A stretch of 64,000 bases of DNA from Runella zeae DSM 19591 (GCF_000423565.1 NZ_AUIF01000017.1:124001-188000); one strand, 5' to 3'; counted from the stretch's first letter, positions 31,296 to 41,148 are shown. Notes: generated by a model not told the origin, from the sequence alone. A program made the numbers and translations.

Positions 31296-32675
31296 ATGCC
31301 TAAAACCCAAGGACTTCTTACAATCGAGCAGCTTAAAGAAGCTGTAGAACAACAAACTATTGATACGATTATTGTTGCTTTCACAGATCATTACGGACGC
31401 CTCGTCGGAAAGCGTTTTGATGCAGATTATTTTGTGGAAGACATTTACAAAAATGGCACTCATGGATGTAATTATCTCCTTACGACCGATATGGAAATGG
31501 AACCTGTGCCAGGTTTTAGCTTTGCCAATTGGGAGCTGGGCTACGGTGATTTTCATTTAGTACCTGATTTGTCTACCTTGAGAGTAGCAGCTTGGCTTGA
31601 GCGTACAGCCATGATTTTGTGCGATGTACAAAATGAGAAAACGCATCAGTACGTTGATATTGCGCCAAGGTCCGTATTAAGAAAACAATTACAACGGGCT
31701 CAGCAGCATGAGTTTGAGGTGTTGGCGGCTTCGGAGTTAGAATATTATTTGTTTGAAACTAGTTTTAGAGATGCCCACGAAAAAGGCTTTGATGCAGTCA
31801 AACCAGTGGGATGGTATATCGAAGATTATCATATTTTACAAGGAACCCGCACCGAGCCTTTCAATGCTGCGGCACGTCGCTATTTGAAACAATCGGGCGT
31901 ACCAGTCGAAAATTCCAAAGGAGAGTGGGGGCTAGGTCAGCATGAACTTAATGTGAGATATTCAGAAATTCTAGACATGGCCGACCGTCACGTAGTATAC
32001 AAGCAATGCCTTAAAGAAGTGGCCGATGCGATGGGATGGAGTATCACTTTTATGGCCAAATTTGCCACTGACCGGGCAGGTTCTAGCTGCCATATTCATA
32101 TTAGTCTGTGGAAAGACGGAGAAAGCGCTTTTGCTGGTGACGAAGCTTTTGGACCAGTAAAATGTACCAATGTGTTTAAATGGTTTTTAGGAGGATGTAT
32201 TGCCCATGCGCCTGATGTAATGGTTTTTTATGCTCCTACTATCAATTCATACAAGCGCTATGTAGATGGCTCTTGGGCTCCTACTCGTTTGGCATGGAGC
32301 TACGACAACCGCACCGCCGGATTTAGAGTAGTAGGCCACGGTAAAAGCCTTCGTATCGAATGTCGAATTCCTGGCGCTGACTGCAATCCTTACTTAGCAT
32401 TTGCTGCTTTGTTGGCTTGTGGTCTAGAAGGAATTGAAAAACAAATCGAGCCACCTACAATTTTTGAAGGGGATATTTATGCAGCGGCTCATTTGCCACG
32501 CGTACCGTATACATTGGCTGAGTCAATTGCCATTTTTTCTAATAGTGATTTTGCCAAGCGAGCTTTTGGAGAAGAGGTAGTAGCGCATTACACTCACTTT
32601 TATCGTACAGAGCAAGCTGCTTACAACGCCTCCGTGACGGATTGGGAAAGAAAACGATATTTTGAAAGAATTTAG
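31296..32675 (+). CDS. Glutamine synthetase-family gamma-glutamyl ligase
   Basis: A 459-residue enzyme of the glutamine synthetase fold. Visible active-site segments are ASELEYYLF (metal Glu), GLGQHELN, SSCHIHISLW (nucleotide/metal His), NSYKRYVDGSWAP and RIECRIPGADCNPYLA. These resemble the GlnA3/PuuA type (gamma-glutamyl-polyamine or -ethanolamine synthetase) more than canonical glutamine synthetase. It probably ligates glutamate to an amine with ATP. No polyamine genes are next to it, so the true acceptor is open. Confidence 0.8.
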   Translation: MPKTQGLLTIEQLKEAVEQQTIDTIIVAFTDHYGRLVGKRFDADYFVEDIYKNGTHGCNYLLTTDMEMEPVPGFSFANWELGYGDFHLVPDLSTLRVAAWLERTAMILCDVQNEKTHQYVDIAPRSVLRKQLQRAQQHEFEVLAASELEYYLFETSFRDAHEKGFDAVKPVGWYIEDYHILQGTRTEPFNAAARRYLKQSGVPVENSKGEWGLGQHELNVRYSEILDMADRHVVYKQCLKEVADAMGWSITFMAKFATDRAGSSCHIHISLWKDGESAFAGDEAFGPVKCTNVFKWFLGGCIAHAPDVMVFYAPTINSYKRYVDGSWAPTRLAWSYDNRTAGFRVVGHGKSLRIECRIPGADCNPYLAFAALLACGLEGIEKQIEPPTIFEGDIYAAAHLPRVPYTLAESIAIFSNSDFAKRAFGEEVVAHYTHFYRTEQAAYNASVTDWERKRYFERI

Positions 32676-32753
32676 ATATGCTTTTTTAAATAATTGCATA
32701 AGGGGTATTTTTAAACTTTTTCTTGGAATAGTTCAGTTGTGGAAATATTGTTT

Positions 32754-32761
32754 TATATTTG
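32754..32761 (+). promoter_or_regulatory. -7 promoter element (TATATTTG) after the ligase gene
   Basis: An exact TAnnTTTG match with a TTC 19 bases upstream (one mismatch to the -33 TTG). It lies between the ligase stop and a terminator about 40 bases further on, so it may drive a short RNA. Confidence 0.45.
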
Positions 32762-32801
32762 CTCGTTCTATTCCTAAACCCTTAGACTGATTTAATCTTT
32801 G

Positions 32802-32831
32802 AAACCTTCTGCCAAAACCAGAAGGTTTTTT
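32802..32831 (+). terminator. Terminator between ligase and superoxide dismutase genes
   Basis: A perfect 10-bp stem AAACCTTCTG/CAGAAGGTTT with a 7-base loop and a T-run. It lies 126 bases after the ligase stop and 94 bases before the dismutase start. It ends either a long ligase 3' UTR or a short RNA from the promoter at 32754. Confidence 0.85.
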
Positions 32832-32925
32832 ATTTTTGCCTAATAAATACCTCCAATACCTACGCTTGCGTTGTATTGCTGTGTATTATTGCACATCATT
32901 AATGTATCATAACCGTTTTATCACA

Positions 32926-33603
32926 ATGACAACCCATTTTTTTCGAAACATCCTAGGAATAGCCTTGACTGTAGGCTCGCTACAAGCTATGGCACAGTTT
33001 ACTCAAGCGCCTCTTCCCTACGCGACTAATGCTTTAGAGCCATATATTGACCAAAACACCATGGAAATTCACTATGGCCGTCACCACAAAGCGTATGTAG
33101 ATAACCTCAATAAAGCACTTGCTGGTAAGCCAGAAGAAAGAATTACAATTGACGCTTTGATGAAAACCATTACCAAAGAAACATTGGGAGGGGTTCGCAA
33201 TAATGGTGGTGGTCACTGGAACCACACTTTTTTCTGGAGCATTATGGGAGCCAACAAAGGCGGAACTCCTACCGGTGCTTTGGCTGCCGCTATCACCAAA
33301 GATTTCGGCTCCTTTGATGCTTTCAAAGCCAAATTTAAAGATGCGGGTGCCACTCGTTTTGGTTCTGGATGGGCCTGGCTAATTGTAAAAGACAAAAAAC
33401 TAGTGGTCACTTCTACCCCCAACCAAGACAATCCTCTTATGCCAGTGGCAGATGTTCAGGGAACTCCTATCTTGGGTGTAGATGTATGGGAGCATGCGTA
33501 TTATCTTAAGTATCAAAACAAACGTGCAGACTATTTGGACGCTTTCTGGAACGTAGTTAACTGGGACAAAGTATCCGAATTGTACGCTGCCGCTATCAAA
33601 TAA
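32926..33603 (+). CDS. Exported Fe/Mn superoxide dismutase
   Basis: Start at ATG 32926 (225 residues). Residues 1-23 ([17 protein letters not shown]) are a signal peptide, so the enzyme works in the periplasm. It converts superoxide to oxygen and peroxide. Metal ligands are in the expected places: His49 of EIHYGRHH, the His of [10 protein letters not shown], and Asp/His of [22 protein letters not shown] completes the family signature. Whether iron or manganese is used cannot be told from sequence alone. Confidence 0.93.
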   Translation: MTTHFFRNILGIALTVGSLQAMAQFTQAPLPYATNALEPYIDQNTMEIHYGRHHKAYVDNLNKALAGKPEERITIDALMKTITKETLGGVRNNGGGHWNHTFFWSIMGANKGGTPTGALAAAITKDFGSFDAFKAKFKDAGATRFGSGWAWLIVKDKKLVVTSTPNQDNPLMPVADVQGTPILGVDVWEHAYYLKYQNKRADYLDAFWNVVNWDKVSELYAAAIK

Positions 33604-33627
33604 AAAACATAGAAATTGTATATGAGT

Positions 33628-33660
33628 AAAGGAGCTGACGAATAGTTGGCTCCTTTTTCT
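33628..33660. terminator. Bidirectional terminator between sod and CHU_C gene
   Basis: AAAGGAGC and GCTCCTTT form an 8-bp stem with a 13-base loop, followed by T-rich sequence on the plus strand. It sits between two convergent genes. Confidence 0.65.
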
Positions 33661-33668
33661 TTGTTCGA

Positions 33669-36044
33669 TTAGCGAATAATGTTGAGCGTACCAGTGAGTT
33701 TGAAGTCCACTTCTCTTAAATAAATTTGGTAGTAGTAAGCACCTACCGGTACAGGTTGGCCATTCCAAGTGCCATCCCAAGGGGTTTCGTAGCCTTTACT
33801 GCTAAAGACAAGGTTGCCCCAGCGGTTAAAAACCTCAACTACGCAATTGGGATACTCAAAAATACCGCTTATCTCCCACGTTTCGTTGGCACTGTCATGG
33901 TTGGGTGTAAAGCCATTCGGAATATCAAGATTAATGACCACGACCGTTACTTCTCCTTCAGCGACGCACCCTTGAGCACTAATGAGCGTGGCATAATAGG
34001 TAGTGGTACGTTCGGGACTTGCGGTAGGTTGAGGAGCCTGGTCATTGTTAAGTCCTGTACTAGGAAACCAACTAATAGAAGCATTGAGAGGAAGACTTGT
34101 ATTAATCTTTACGCTGTCTCCTTTTAAAACCACGAGTTTGGATGGTATAGAAAAACGGGGAGGAGGAGCAATAAACGCTACTTTGGTGGCTTTGCCAGTG
34201 CAGCCTTCGGGGCTAGTGTAGGTGTAGGTAACGGGATAGCTCCCCGAGGAGAGATTGGCACTTACAAACCGATTGCCTACGACTCCCGTACCGCTATAAA
34301 TACCCCCTTCTGGAAACCCATTTAATGTAATGGCCTGTAGACTTGCCGTACATACCGAGGGAATTGAGTCAAGGGTGACTTGGGGAGTAGGTTGGATCAC
34401 AACATTGATAGTTGAGGAGTGAGTTAGGCATTTTGAGGCTGTATCTTCTACCGATACTGAATATTGACCTGACTCGCGGGGCCTAAATTCATTACCTAGC
34501 GCTTGAACTAGCGGAAAATTATCCTTGAACCACACAAAATTGTAGGCATTGTTGGGAGCAATAAAAAGCTTGACTGAGTCATTGGAGCAAAAAGTAGCAG
34601 CCCCGCTTATCATCAGTTGTGCCAAAGGAGATGTGATAGATTTAACCAAAAGGCTATCGGTGGCAGTGCAGCGCGAAATATTGTCAGTGATTTTTACTTT
34701 ATAAAGTCCTCCTTGTTTGACATGGGCCAAAACGTTGTCTATATTAGGTAAAACTGTTCCATTGAATCGCCATTCAACCAAGGTATTAGGAGTAACCGTA
34801 ACAGATAGATTGGTGCTGTCGGAAGAACAAATAGGTAACGGTCTACTACTCGTAATGGCGGCATTAGGGCTTAGTTTGAAGTTGACTTTTGTGGTATTGG
34901 TGGTGGAGTCTTCTGCTCCGCAGCTTTCTTTAAAACGCTTCACCATACTATATACTCCTTCTTCTTTTATAGCCAAAGAGATAGTCGGGGTGGTGGAAAT
35001 AAGTTGACCATTTTTGAGCCATTGGTAGCTCCAGCGCGGATTTTCGTCGTCGGCTTTTAGTACTACCGAGTCGCCCTTACAGAGGCCTACCGTTTGTACG
35101 TGGCCGTTGGGTTGTAAATCAAAAGTAATGGAAGGTGAACCATCTTTAAGATTTATATAAGCGGGTGTCACTTGGGTTGAAATACAATCTACCACATTAA
35201 TAAAAAACTCCCGTCTTACTTCTCCTATTTTAGAGCCATTTCGCCATTCTTCACATTTGACAGCAAAGACATAAGTACCCATTTGAGAAGGATTAAGTGC
35301 GAGCTGTCCTGTACGAGAGTCAATTTTTAGCGGCACAGTTCCTGTAATAGCTCTCGTACTATCATAGCCTGCATTCCAAGTCGCTTTCCGATAAGGGCCA
35401 GCATTTGGTATCGAAGGAAAGGTTCCACCTTGGTCGGTATTGCCCGCTAGGGGAGTCACCAGCGAATACCTCAGTTCGTCGCCATCTAGGTCAGTAGCAG
35501 CAAAGCTAGCTTCAAAATTTTTTCCAATACACGCAAATTTGACTTGAGGCGTAACAAATTGCGGAGAGCTGTTGGGAGTAGTAAGGGGGGGGATTTCGCA
35601 GTAGAAAACCAATCCCGCCCCTGCATTTGCTTGAATATTAAGAACGTTGTTGTTGCGACAGCATTCTTCCCATGCCAGATAGTATCCGCTAGGATGATTG
35701 TAATTGCTAGGAAGAAGAGTGACGTTGGCTTCGTATTTTATGTAAGAAATTTTGGTGCTAGGAGTTCCATTGATACAACTTGCATTTTGGTAAGGTAATG
35801 CTTGCTCCACAACGCGAGTGAGCGTAAAATTATCCATTCGCGTATGGTCATTTTTACGAAAAATCGAAACAAAGGCTTTATCTTCAGGAGACTGAACTTG
35901 GTCATAAACCAACGTGAGCGTTATGGTAAAAGTATTAGGTGAAGTACCTCTTTTGGTGATAGATATATCTCCTCCCATCAGATGGTTTGCCCAAGTTTTT
36001 GACCATATCAGTAAAACTAATCCGCACGTAATCAGACACTTCAT
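33669..36044 (-). CDS. Type IX-secreted protein with CHU_C/type B sorting domain
   Basis: A 791-residue protein. A signal peptide (1-19) is followed by NHLMGGDISI, the N-terminal strand typical of CHU_C gliding-associated proteins. A beta-rich region with paired Cys (EECCRNN) covers to about 270, and Ig-like domains follow at about 310-690 (SYQWLKNGQLIS, VWFKDNFPLVQ). The C-terminus (about 700-791) is the gliding-motility-associated type B sorting domain: IPNGFTPNHD, VEVFNRWGNLVF, WDGTWNGQPVPVGAYYYQI. It is exported by the type IX system; adhesion or gliding function is inferred from the domain only. Confidence 0.92.
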   Translation of the reverse strand: MKCLITCGLVLLIWSKTWANHLMGGDISITKRGTSPNTFTITLTLVYDQVQSPEDKAFVSIFRKNDHTRMDNFTLTRVVEQALPYQNASCINGTPSTKISYIKYEANVTLLPSNYNHPSGYYLAWEECCRNNNVLNIQANAGAGLVFYCEIPPLTTPNSSPQFVTPQVKFACIGKNFEASFAATDLDGDELRYSLVTPLAGNTDQGGTFPSIPNAGPYRKATWNAGYDSTRAITGTVPLKIDSRTGQLALNPSQMGTYVFAVKCEEWRNGSKIGEVRREFFINVVDCISTQVTPAYINLKDGSPSITFDLQPNGHVQTVGLCKGDSVVLKADDENPRWSYQWLKNGQLISTTPTISLAIKEEGVYSMVKRFKESCGAEDSTTNTTKVNFKLSPNAAITSSRPLPICSSDSTNLSVTVTPNTLVEWRFNGTVLPNIDNVLAHVKQGGLYKVKITDNISRCTATDSLLVKSITSPLAQLMISGAATFCSNDSVKLFIAPNNAYNFVWFKDNFPLVQALGNEFRPRESGQYSVSVEDTASKCLTHSSTINVVIQPTPQVTLDSIPSVCTASLQAITLNGFPEGGIYSGTGVVGNRFVSANLSSGSYPVTYTYTSPEGCTGKATKVAFIAPPPRFSIPSKLVVLKGDSVKINTSLPLNASISWFPSTGLNNDQAPQPTASPERTTTYYATLISAQGCVAEGEVTVVVINLDIPNGFTPNHDSANETWEISGIFEYPNCVVEVFNRWGNLVFSSKGYETPWDGTWNGQPVPVGAYYYQIYLREVDFKLTGTLNIIR

Positions 36045-36112
36045 GAACCTCAGTTTGGGATGTTGGATATGCTAAGATATATGCTACCTTATGGGCAAAA
36101 ATTGTTCCAAAC

Positions 36113-36658
36113 TCAAAACGCTATGCTATCTCCTATTCCGATGCCATATTTATCGCAGTAGCCTCCATTGACTTCTACCACATATTGGGCGTTGCCATAA
36201 GAAGGTAGGTTTTCTTCCGAATATGGTTTTGCGTTTTTTTGGATAGAAATAATCTTTTTGTTTTGGTCAACATAAATGATATCGAGTGAAATCATCGTGT
36301 TTTTCATCCAAAAAGACTGTGGAGTAGCGTTATCAAACACAAAAAGCATCCCGACCGAATCGGCCAGATAAGGTCTAAACATGAGCCCTTTTTGGCGTTC
36401 TGCGTCATTTTCGGCGACTTCTACGTCGATGGTTTTGAATTCTTTACCATTTTTCAAAAACGTTACTTCTCCCTCCTTAGTGATACCATTGGACGAAATA
36501 GTAGCAGGAGTAGATGAGGGTGCTGCCGCTGACGTGGTGGTTTCGGAACTTGTGGGTCTATTTTCCGAAACGAGCAGAGGGCGTAGTAAATACAACGCCC
36601 CCGCTAGTACAAAAACGGCTAAAAGTACATAACTAAAATAAGATCTACGATTGCGCAT
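36113..36658 (-). CDS. DUF192 family protein, membrane-anchored
   Basis: A 181-residue protein. An N-terminal hydrophobic segment (about 8-28) acts as anchor or signal, then a Ser/Thr/Pro linker, then the DUF192 domain at about 60-181: DAERQKGLMFRPYL, GMLFVFDNATPQSFWMKNT, LDIIYVD and VVEVNGGYCDKYGI. The family is widespread in envelope and exported proteins; its biochemical role is not established. It lies 28 bases after cysS and is probably cotranscribed with it. Confidence 0.88.
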   Translation of the reverse strand: MRNRRSYFSYVLLAVFVLAGALYLLRPLLVSENRPTSSETTTSAAAPSSTPATISSNGITKEGEVTFLKNGKEFKTIDVEVAENDAERQKGLMFRPYLADSVGMLFVFDNATPQSFWMKNTMISLDIIYVDQNKKIISIQKNAKPYSEENLPSYGNAQYVVEVNGGYCDKYGIGIGDSIAF

Positions 36659-36685
36659 CTTTGAAAATGTTAGTTGAGAAAACCA

Positions 36686-38215
36686 TTATTCTTCATAAGC
36701 CCAGTCGATTCGGTGCTTCATGTCCCGAATTACGAGGTTTTGTGCTTTAAAGTAAGTTCTAATTTGGTCTACTTTATCGTAGCGCTGACTTGCTTTGTAT
36801 TCTCGATATAGGTCTAACATTCCACCCAAAATGGCGTCACTTTCGCTTTTCTCTTCTTTTAACCCCAAAATCTCTTCCGTGAAAGTGGTAAACTTCTCTT
36901 TTAACATTGCAAACCCGGCCTCGCCCAATGCAGCAGGAGAAAGCTGATTGAGGTAAAGTATATTGACATATTTTAAGAGGTTAAATAACTGCGCTATCGC
37001 AACGGCGGTGTTGAGGTCGTCGTTCATAGCATCATAAAACCCTTGTACTGATTTCTCAATGTCGGCGACTTTTTTGCTATCAATCGCTACGCCAGGGGTA
37101 GATACCTTTAAGCCGGCCGTTTGAGTGTCAGCTTCGGAAGGTATATACTCCATTGCTTTGATAGCCCGGAGTCCATTCATAAGCCTTTTGAAGGCTTTTT
37201 GGGCACCTTTTAAAGCATCATTTGAAAAATCAAGCGTACTGCGATACTGACTTTGCAGCATAAAAAACCGCGTGGTCATAGGGCTGTATGCTTGCTCTAG
37301 CAATGGGTGATTTCCCGTAAACAATTCAGCAGGCAAGAATGAATTGCCTAGTGATTTAGACATTTTTTGGCCATTCACGGTCAGCATGTTGGAGTGCATC
37401 CAATACCGCACGGGGGCTGCCCCGTTGAGTCCTGTTGCCTGGGCTATTTCGCATTCATGGTGAGGGAATTTGAGATCCATACCTCCGCCGTGAATATCAA
37501 ATTGAGTGCCTAAGTATTTGGTACTCATGCAGGTACATTCAAGGTGCCAGCCCGGAAAGCCTTTGCCCCAAGGAGACTCCCACTGCATGATGTGCTCGGG
37601 GGCAGCTTTTTTCCAAATGGCAAAGTCCAAAGGATTTCTTTTTTCGGAAGTACCTTCCAATTCGCGGGTTTCGGTCAGCAACTCCTCCAAAACCCTTCCC
37701 GAAAGTTTGCCGTAGTTATTTCCTTGAGCGTTGTATTTATTGATGTCAAAATAAACAGAGCCATTTGATTCGTAGGCTAAGCCTTTATTTATCAAATCTT
37801 TGACGGCTTCTATTTGCTCTATCAAATGCCCCGTAGCGGTAGGTTCGATGCTGGGGGTATGGAAATTGAGTCGTTCTAGTACTTGATGAAAATCGTTGGT
37901 GTAGCGTTGGACAATCTCCATCGGTTCCAACTTTTCGAGTTTGGCCATTCGACCAATTTTATCTTCTCCTTCATCTCCATCTCCTACAAGGTGACCTACG
38001 TCGGTGATATTTCGTACATAGCGTACTTTATAACCAATGTGGGTAAGATAGCGAAACAAGATATCGAAAGTAAGAAAGGTTCGAACATTGCCTAAGTGTA
38101 CGTAATTGTATACAGTAGGGCCACATACATAAAGCCCCACATGAGGAGGGCTGAGGGGTTCGAAAAGTTCTTTTTGGCGGGAAAGTGAATTATAGATTTT
38201 GAGCGGTTGTGCCAT
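36686..38215 (-). CDS. cysS: Cysteinyl-tRNA synthetase CysS
   Basis: A 509-residue class I aminoacyl-tRNA synthetase that charges tRNA-Cys. The HIGH-type motif is HLGN in YVCGPTVYNYVHLGNVRT. Zinc-binding residues lie in CGPTVYN, GWHLECTCMS and HHECEIAQ. The KMSKS motif is GQKMSKSLGN. The C-terminal helical anticodon-binding part is complete and the length is typical. Confidence 0.97.
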   Translation of the reverse strand: MAQPLKIYNSLSRQKELFEPLSPPHVGLYVCGPTVYNYVHLGNVRTFLTFDILFRYLTHIGYKVRYVRNITDVGHLVGDGDEGEDKIGRMAKLEKLEPMEIVQRYTNDFHQVLERLNFHTPSIEPTATGHLIEQIEAVKDLINKGLAYESNGSVYFDINKYNAQGNNYGKLSGRVLEELLTETRELEGTSEKRNPLDFAIWKKAAPEHIMQWESPWGKGFPGWHLECTCMSTKYLGTQFDIHGGGMDLKFPHHECEIAQATGLNGAAPVRYWMHSNMLTVNGQKMSKSLGNSFLPAELFTGNHPLLEQAYSPMTTRFFMLQSQYRSTLDFSNDALKGAQKAFKRLMNGLRAIKAMEYIPSEADTQTAGLKVSTPGVAIDSKKVADIEKSVQGFYDAMNDDLNTAVAIAQLFNLLKYVNILYLNQLSPAALGEAGFAMLKEKFTTFTEEILGLKEEKSESDAILGGMLDLYREYKASQRYDKVDQIRTYFKAQNLVIRDMKHRIDWAYEE

Positions 38216-38419
38216 GGTGATATTGCGAAATACTGATTTTAAAAAAACATACTAAACTATCGAGTATTGGCAACATCGGAACATGTGAGAAGGGAATTTT
38301 GGCGAAAGCATAACTAGAAAACGAATATTTGTCCACAAAACTAACAATTTGTTGTGGGTTCTTTCACAAAATCAATGCCAGAAGTTCGGTATTTAATTAC
38401 GGCAAATTAACTTTACCGC

Positions 38420-39049
38420 ATGAAAAAGCCTTTTATTGTCGGAATCACGGGCGGGAGTGCTTCGGGAAAGACTTACTTTTTGAACAGTTTGATGGGAGCA
38501 TTTCCAGAAAATGAAATTTGCCTGATTTCGCAAGACCACTATTACCGACCTCGGCATGAGGTGGCGGTAGATGAAAATGGAGTACACAACTTTGATTTGC
38601 CTTCGGCTATCAATCATCGAAAATACGCCGAGCATATCATTGAGTTGCGTGAAGGGCGTACTGTGCAGCAGCTAGAATATACCTTCAACAATCCCAATAT
38701 CATCCCTAAAATGCTGACCTTTAGCCCTAGGCCCATCATAGTGGTAGAAGGTATTTTTGTGTTTTATTTCAAAGAGATAGCCGAGCTGCTGGATCTCAAA
38801 ATTTTTATTGATGCCAAAGAGCACATTAAACTAAAACGCCGCATTATTAGGGATCAAATAGAGCGAGGTTATGACCTCACTGATGTATTGTATCGTTGGG
38901 AAAATCACGTCTTTCCTACTTATGAGCAGTATATTAAGCCTTCCAAAGCAGATGCAGACTTGATTGTGCCTAACAATCGTCATTTCCACCGAGGACTAGA
39001 GGTGGTGAAAGCGTTTTTGAAAAGTAAGGTGGATAGCAAAGAAGAATAG
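38420..39049 (+). CDS. udk: Uridine kinase Udk
   Basis: A 209-residue P-loop kinase that phosphorylates uridine and cytidine in pyrimidine salvage. The Walker A motif is GGSASGKT (residues 10-17). QDHYYRP (substrate binding), FDLPSAIN, VVEGIFVF (Walker B region) and RRIIRDQIERGYD (lid) follow in the family order. It is divergent from cysS and convergent with a small PspC-like gene. Confidence 0.92.
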   Translation: MKKPFIVGITGGSASGKTYFLNSLMGAFPENEICLISQDHYYRPRHEVAVDENGVHNFDLPSAINHRKYAEHIIELREGRTVQQLEYTFNNPNIIPKMLTFSPRPIIVVEGIFVFYFKEIAELLDLKIFIDAKEHIKLKRRIIRDQIERGYDLTDVLYRWENHVFPTYEQYIKPSKADADLIVPNNRHFHRGLEVVKAFLKSKVDSKEE

Positions 39050-39055
39050 ACTTTG

Positions 39056-39277
39056 CTATAACTCCCAAATCGTGGGATTTTTGTGACGACGGAGGTGCTT
39101 GCCCATTTCCATCCAAAAAGCCATCACCAAGTAAATGATGATAGGGGACCCGAAGGTCAAAAAAGTAGCATAGATAAAATACAGACGAATGCTACTGGCC
39201 GAAATATTTAGGATTTCTCCCAAGCGCGTACAAACGCCAAAAATATGGTTTTCTACAAAATAGCGGAAACGATTCAT
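39056..39277 (-). CDS. Short PspC-domain membrane protein
   Basis: Start at ATG 39277 (73 residues). The sequence NHIFGVCTRLGEILNISASSIRLYFIY followed by a hydrophobic span with a Gly-Ser-Pro turn (FLTFGSPIIIYLVMAFWME) is the PspC domain pattern. Proteins of this type sit in the inner membrane and are linked to envelope stress in other bacteria; this one is a minimal single-domain form. It converges on udk with six bases between. Confidence 0.78.
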   Translation of the reverse strand: MNRFRYFVENHIFGVCTRLGEILNISASSIRLYFIYATFLTFGSPIIIYLVMAFWMEMGKHLRRHKNPTIWEL

Positions 39278-39573
39278 AGCGTTGTTTTGAAAAATTTGAA
39301 ACGAAGATAATAAAACCAAAATTAAATGTCAAGCACCTGAATAACAGCCCTTATGACTTGACTTCTAACAAATAATTTATAATTTTGTTTTAGCTTTGCC
39401 TAAAACTTCATTATCACAGCAAGACAAAGTTTAGCCTCGGCAAGTTCATAATTTTGAGAGTTCAAGCCTTTGCTCAAATATTAGTTCCTGTCAGCGTCTT
39501 TGTAAGGTTCAGAAAATGAGGCTGATAGCAGTTTTTTAATTATTTTTTTCATTTTTTTAATTTTTGTAGTACA
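39278..39573 (+). other. Intergenic leader region of the cold-shock gene
   Basis: A 296-base A/T-rich gap between divergent genes. No ORF or clear stem-loop was seen. A near-consensus -7 element (TAATTTTTG, one extra base) lies at 39558-39566, only seven bases before the csp start. A long cold-shock-type 5' leader from an upstream promoter is also possible. Confidence 0.4.
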
Positions 39574-39768
39574 ATGCAAACAGGAACAGTAAAGTTTTTC
39601 AATGAAGCTAGAGGGTATGGTTTCATTGTGGACGATGAATCTCAAAAAGAAATTTTCGTACATGTAACGGGCTTAGGCGGCGTTGTTATTCGCGAAAAAG
39701 ACCGTGTTGAGTACGAAGTCGTTGACGGAAAAAAAGGCTTGAACGCAACTAAAGTAAAGAAAATTTAA
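39574..39768 (+). CDS. Cold-shock-domain protein
   Basis: A 64-residue OB-fold protein. RNP1 appears as ARGYGFIV and RNP2 as EIFVHVT, the single-stranded nucleic-acid-binding faces of the CspA family. The start GTVKFFN is typical. It probably acts as an RNA chaperone that melts secondary structure, often induced at low temperature or in growth transitions. It is followed by a perfect terminator and has a long upstream gap, as usual for csp genes. Confidence 0.93.
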   Translation: MQTGTVKFFNEARGYGFIVDDESQKEIFVHVTGLGGVVIREKDRVEYEVVDGKKGLNATKVKKI

Positions 39769-39791
39769 TTTTATTTACTTCAGCAACGGCA

Positions 39792-39824
39792 CGAGGCACT
39801 TCCTAGGAAGTGCCTCGTTTTTTG
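39792..39824 (+). terminator. Terminator of the cold-shock gene
   Basis: CGAGGCACTTCCT and its perfect complement (39792-39817) form a 26-base palindrome with a very small loop, followed by T7. It may also act on the opposite strand only weakly, since no A-run precedes it. Confidence 0.9.
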
Positions 39825-39872
39825 TTTTTTGGGAACATTAAGAATGGTATTAAACTTCCAAAATTCAAGTGT

Positions 39873-41066
39873 TTATTTTAAGTCTCGCTCGATGATTTCG
39901 TTGGTTTTTTTGTCTTTCAAAATCACTTTGTGGCGCCCGTCATGGGTTACTTCTTCTTTAATTAAGTAATAGTCGGCATCGTAATCTACCAGAGTAGAAA
40001 CGGGCTTCAACCCTTCTTGCCCACGCCATACGGGCAATATTACTGGTTCCCAAAGTTTAGATTGGGCCGATTTATAAGCAGCGTCGATGATGGCATTCAC
40101 TACATAGCCATCATACAAAGTTTCGGCGGGTTCTTGACCTTCTTCTACCGACCGAAACATATCCGTAAACATGTGATTATAGCCCAATTCATTGACTTCA
40201 TCGCCCACCGGAAAAAGCCAACCTGAGTTGCTTTCGGCCTTTTCGGCTACATAGTCGCCGCCTTTGCCCGTGGTGAATACTTCAAAACCTGTGCGTAAAA
40301 AATTGTTCATCCAGATAGTGCCTTCGGTACCCATTACTTCGTCGCGTAAGTCCATACCTCCTCTAAAAGTCCAACTTACTTCAAATTGTCCGATTGCCCC
40401 ATTTTCATACTTCACCAACGCAATCGCGTGGTCTTCGGCTTCAATGGGTTTTACTTGGGTAGCCGCCCAGCACATCACCTCTACGGGCTTGATGTCTTTG
40501 CCAATAAAATTACGAGCTATTTCGATACAATGGCAACCCAAGTCTAGGATACAGCCTCCGCCCGCCATTTCTTTGTCCCAAAACCAATTGCTGTGCGGGC
40601 CGGGGTGAGTTTCGCGAGATTTGGCCCACAAAATCCGTCCCAATGCTCCGTTGTCGACCATTTGTTTGGCTTTCAGAAACTTGGGAGTGTAACATAAATC
40701 TTCCAAATATCCACCAAATATTCCTGCTTCTTCTACTGCCTGCATCATGCGAAGGGCTTCGGCACTATTTCTGCCGAGTGGCTTTGTCGAAACCAAGGCC
40801 TTTTTGTGTTTTACGCAGAGCATTACAGCGGTTTCGTGTAAGTTGTTGGGAAGAGCTATACATACCATCGTCACATCTGAGTGGGCAATTACCTCTTCCA
40901 TATCAGTAGCCCAAAAGGAACAACCATAATCGTCAGCAAATTTTTTAGCACTTTCTTCGCGTCGGGCGTATATCGCCACTACACGATCACGCCCTCGCTG
41001 TCCGTGAATAGATTCTGCATAAAAACGTCCGATAAAGCCAGAACCAAGCATTGCAATTTTCTGCAT
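39873..41066 (-). CDS. Gfo/Idh/MocA-family oxidoreductase
   Basis: A 397-residue NAD(P)-dependent oxidoreductase. The N-terminal Rossmann fold starts MLGSGFIGRFYAE (GXGXXG type) and STKPLGRN is the family's EKP-like catalytic Lys motif. GGYLEDLCYTPKF and GGCILDLGCHCIEIARN (catalytic His/Asp region) follow. It probably oxidises a sugar or inositol derivative in the cytoplasm. It is about 110 bp from the divergent metal-related operon and has no sugar-pathway neighbour, so its substrate is open. Confidence 0.9.
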   Translation of the reverse strand: MQKIAMLGSGFIGRFYAESIHGQRGRDRVVAIYARREESAKKFADDYGCSFWATDMEEVIAHSDVTMVCIALPNNLHETAVMLCVKHKKALVSTKPLGRNSAEALRMMQAVEEAGIFGGYLEDLCYTPKFLKAKQMVDNGALGRILWAKSRETHPGPHSNWFWDKEMAGGGCILDLGCHCIEIARNFIGKDIKPVEVMCWAATQVKPIEAEDHAIALVKYENGAIGQFEVSWTFRGGMDLRDEVMGTEGTIWMNNFLRTGFEVFTTGKGGDYVAEKAESNSGWLFPVGDEVNELGYNHMFTDMFRSVEEGQEPAETLYDGYVVNAIIDAAYKSAQSKLWEPVILPVWRGQEGLKPVSTLVDYDADYYLIKEEVTHDGRHKVILKDKKTNEIIERDLK

Positions 41067-41148
41067 AAAAGAGAAGAGTTTGAGGGTGAAAAATAATTTC
41101 TAACAAAAAGCAATCTCCATAAACTTTTTAATGATGAGTTTTTGTTAG

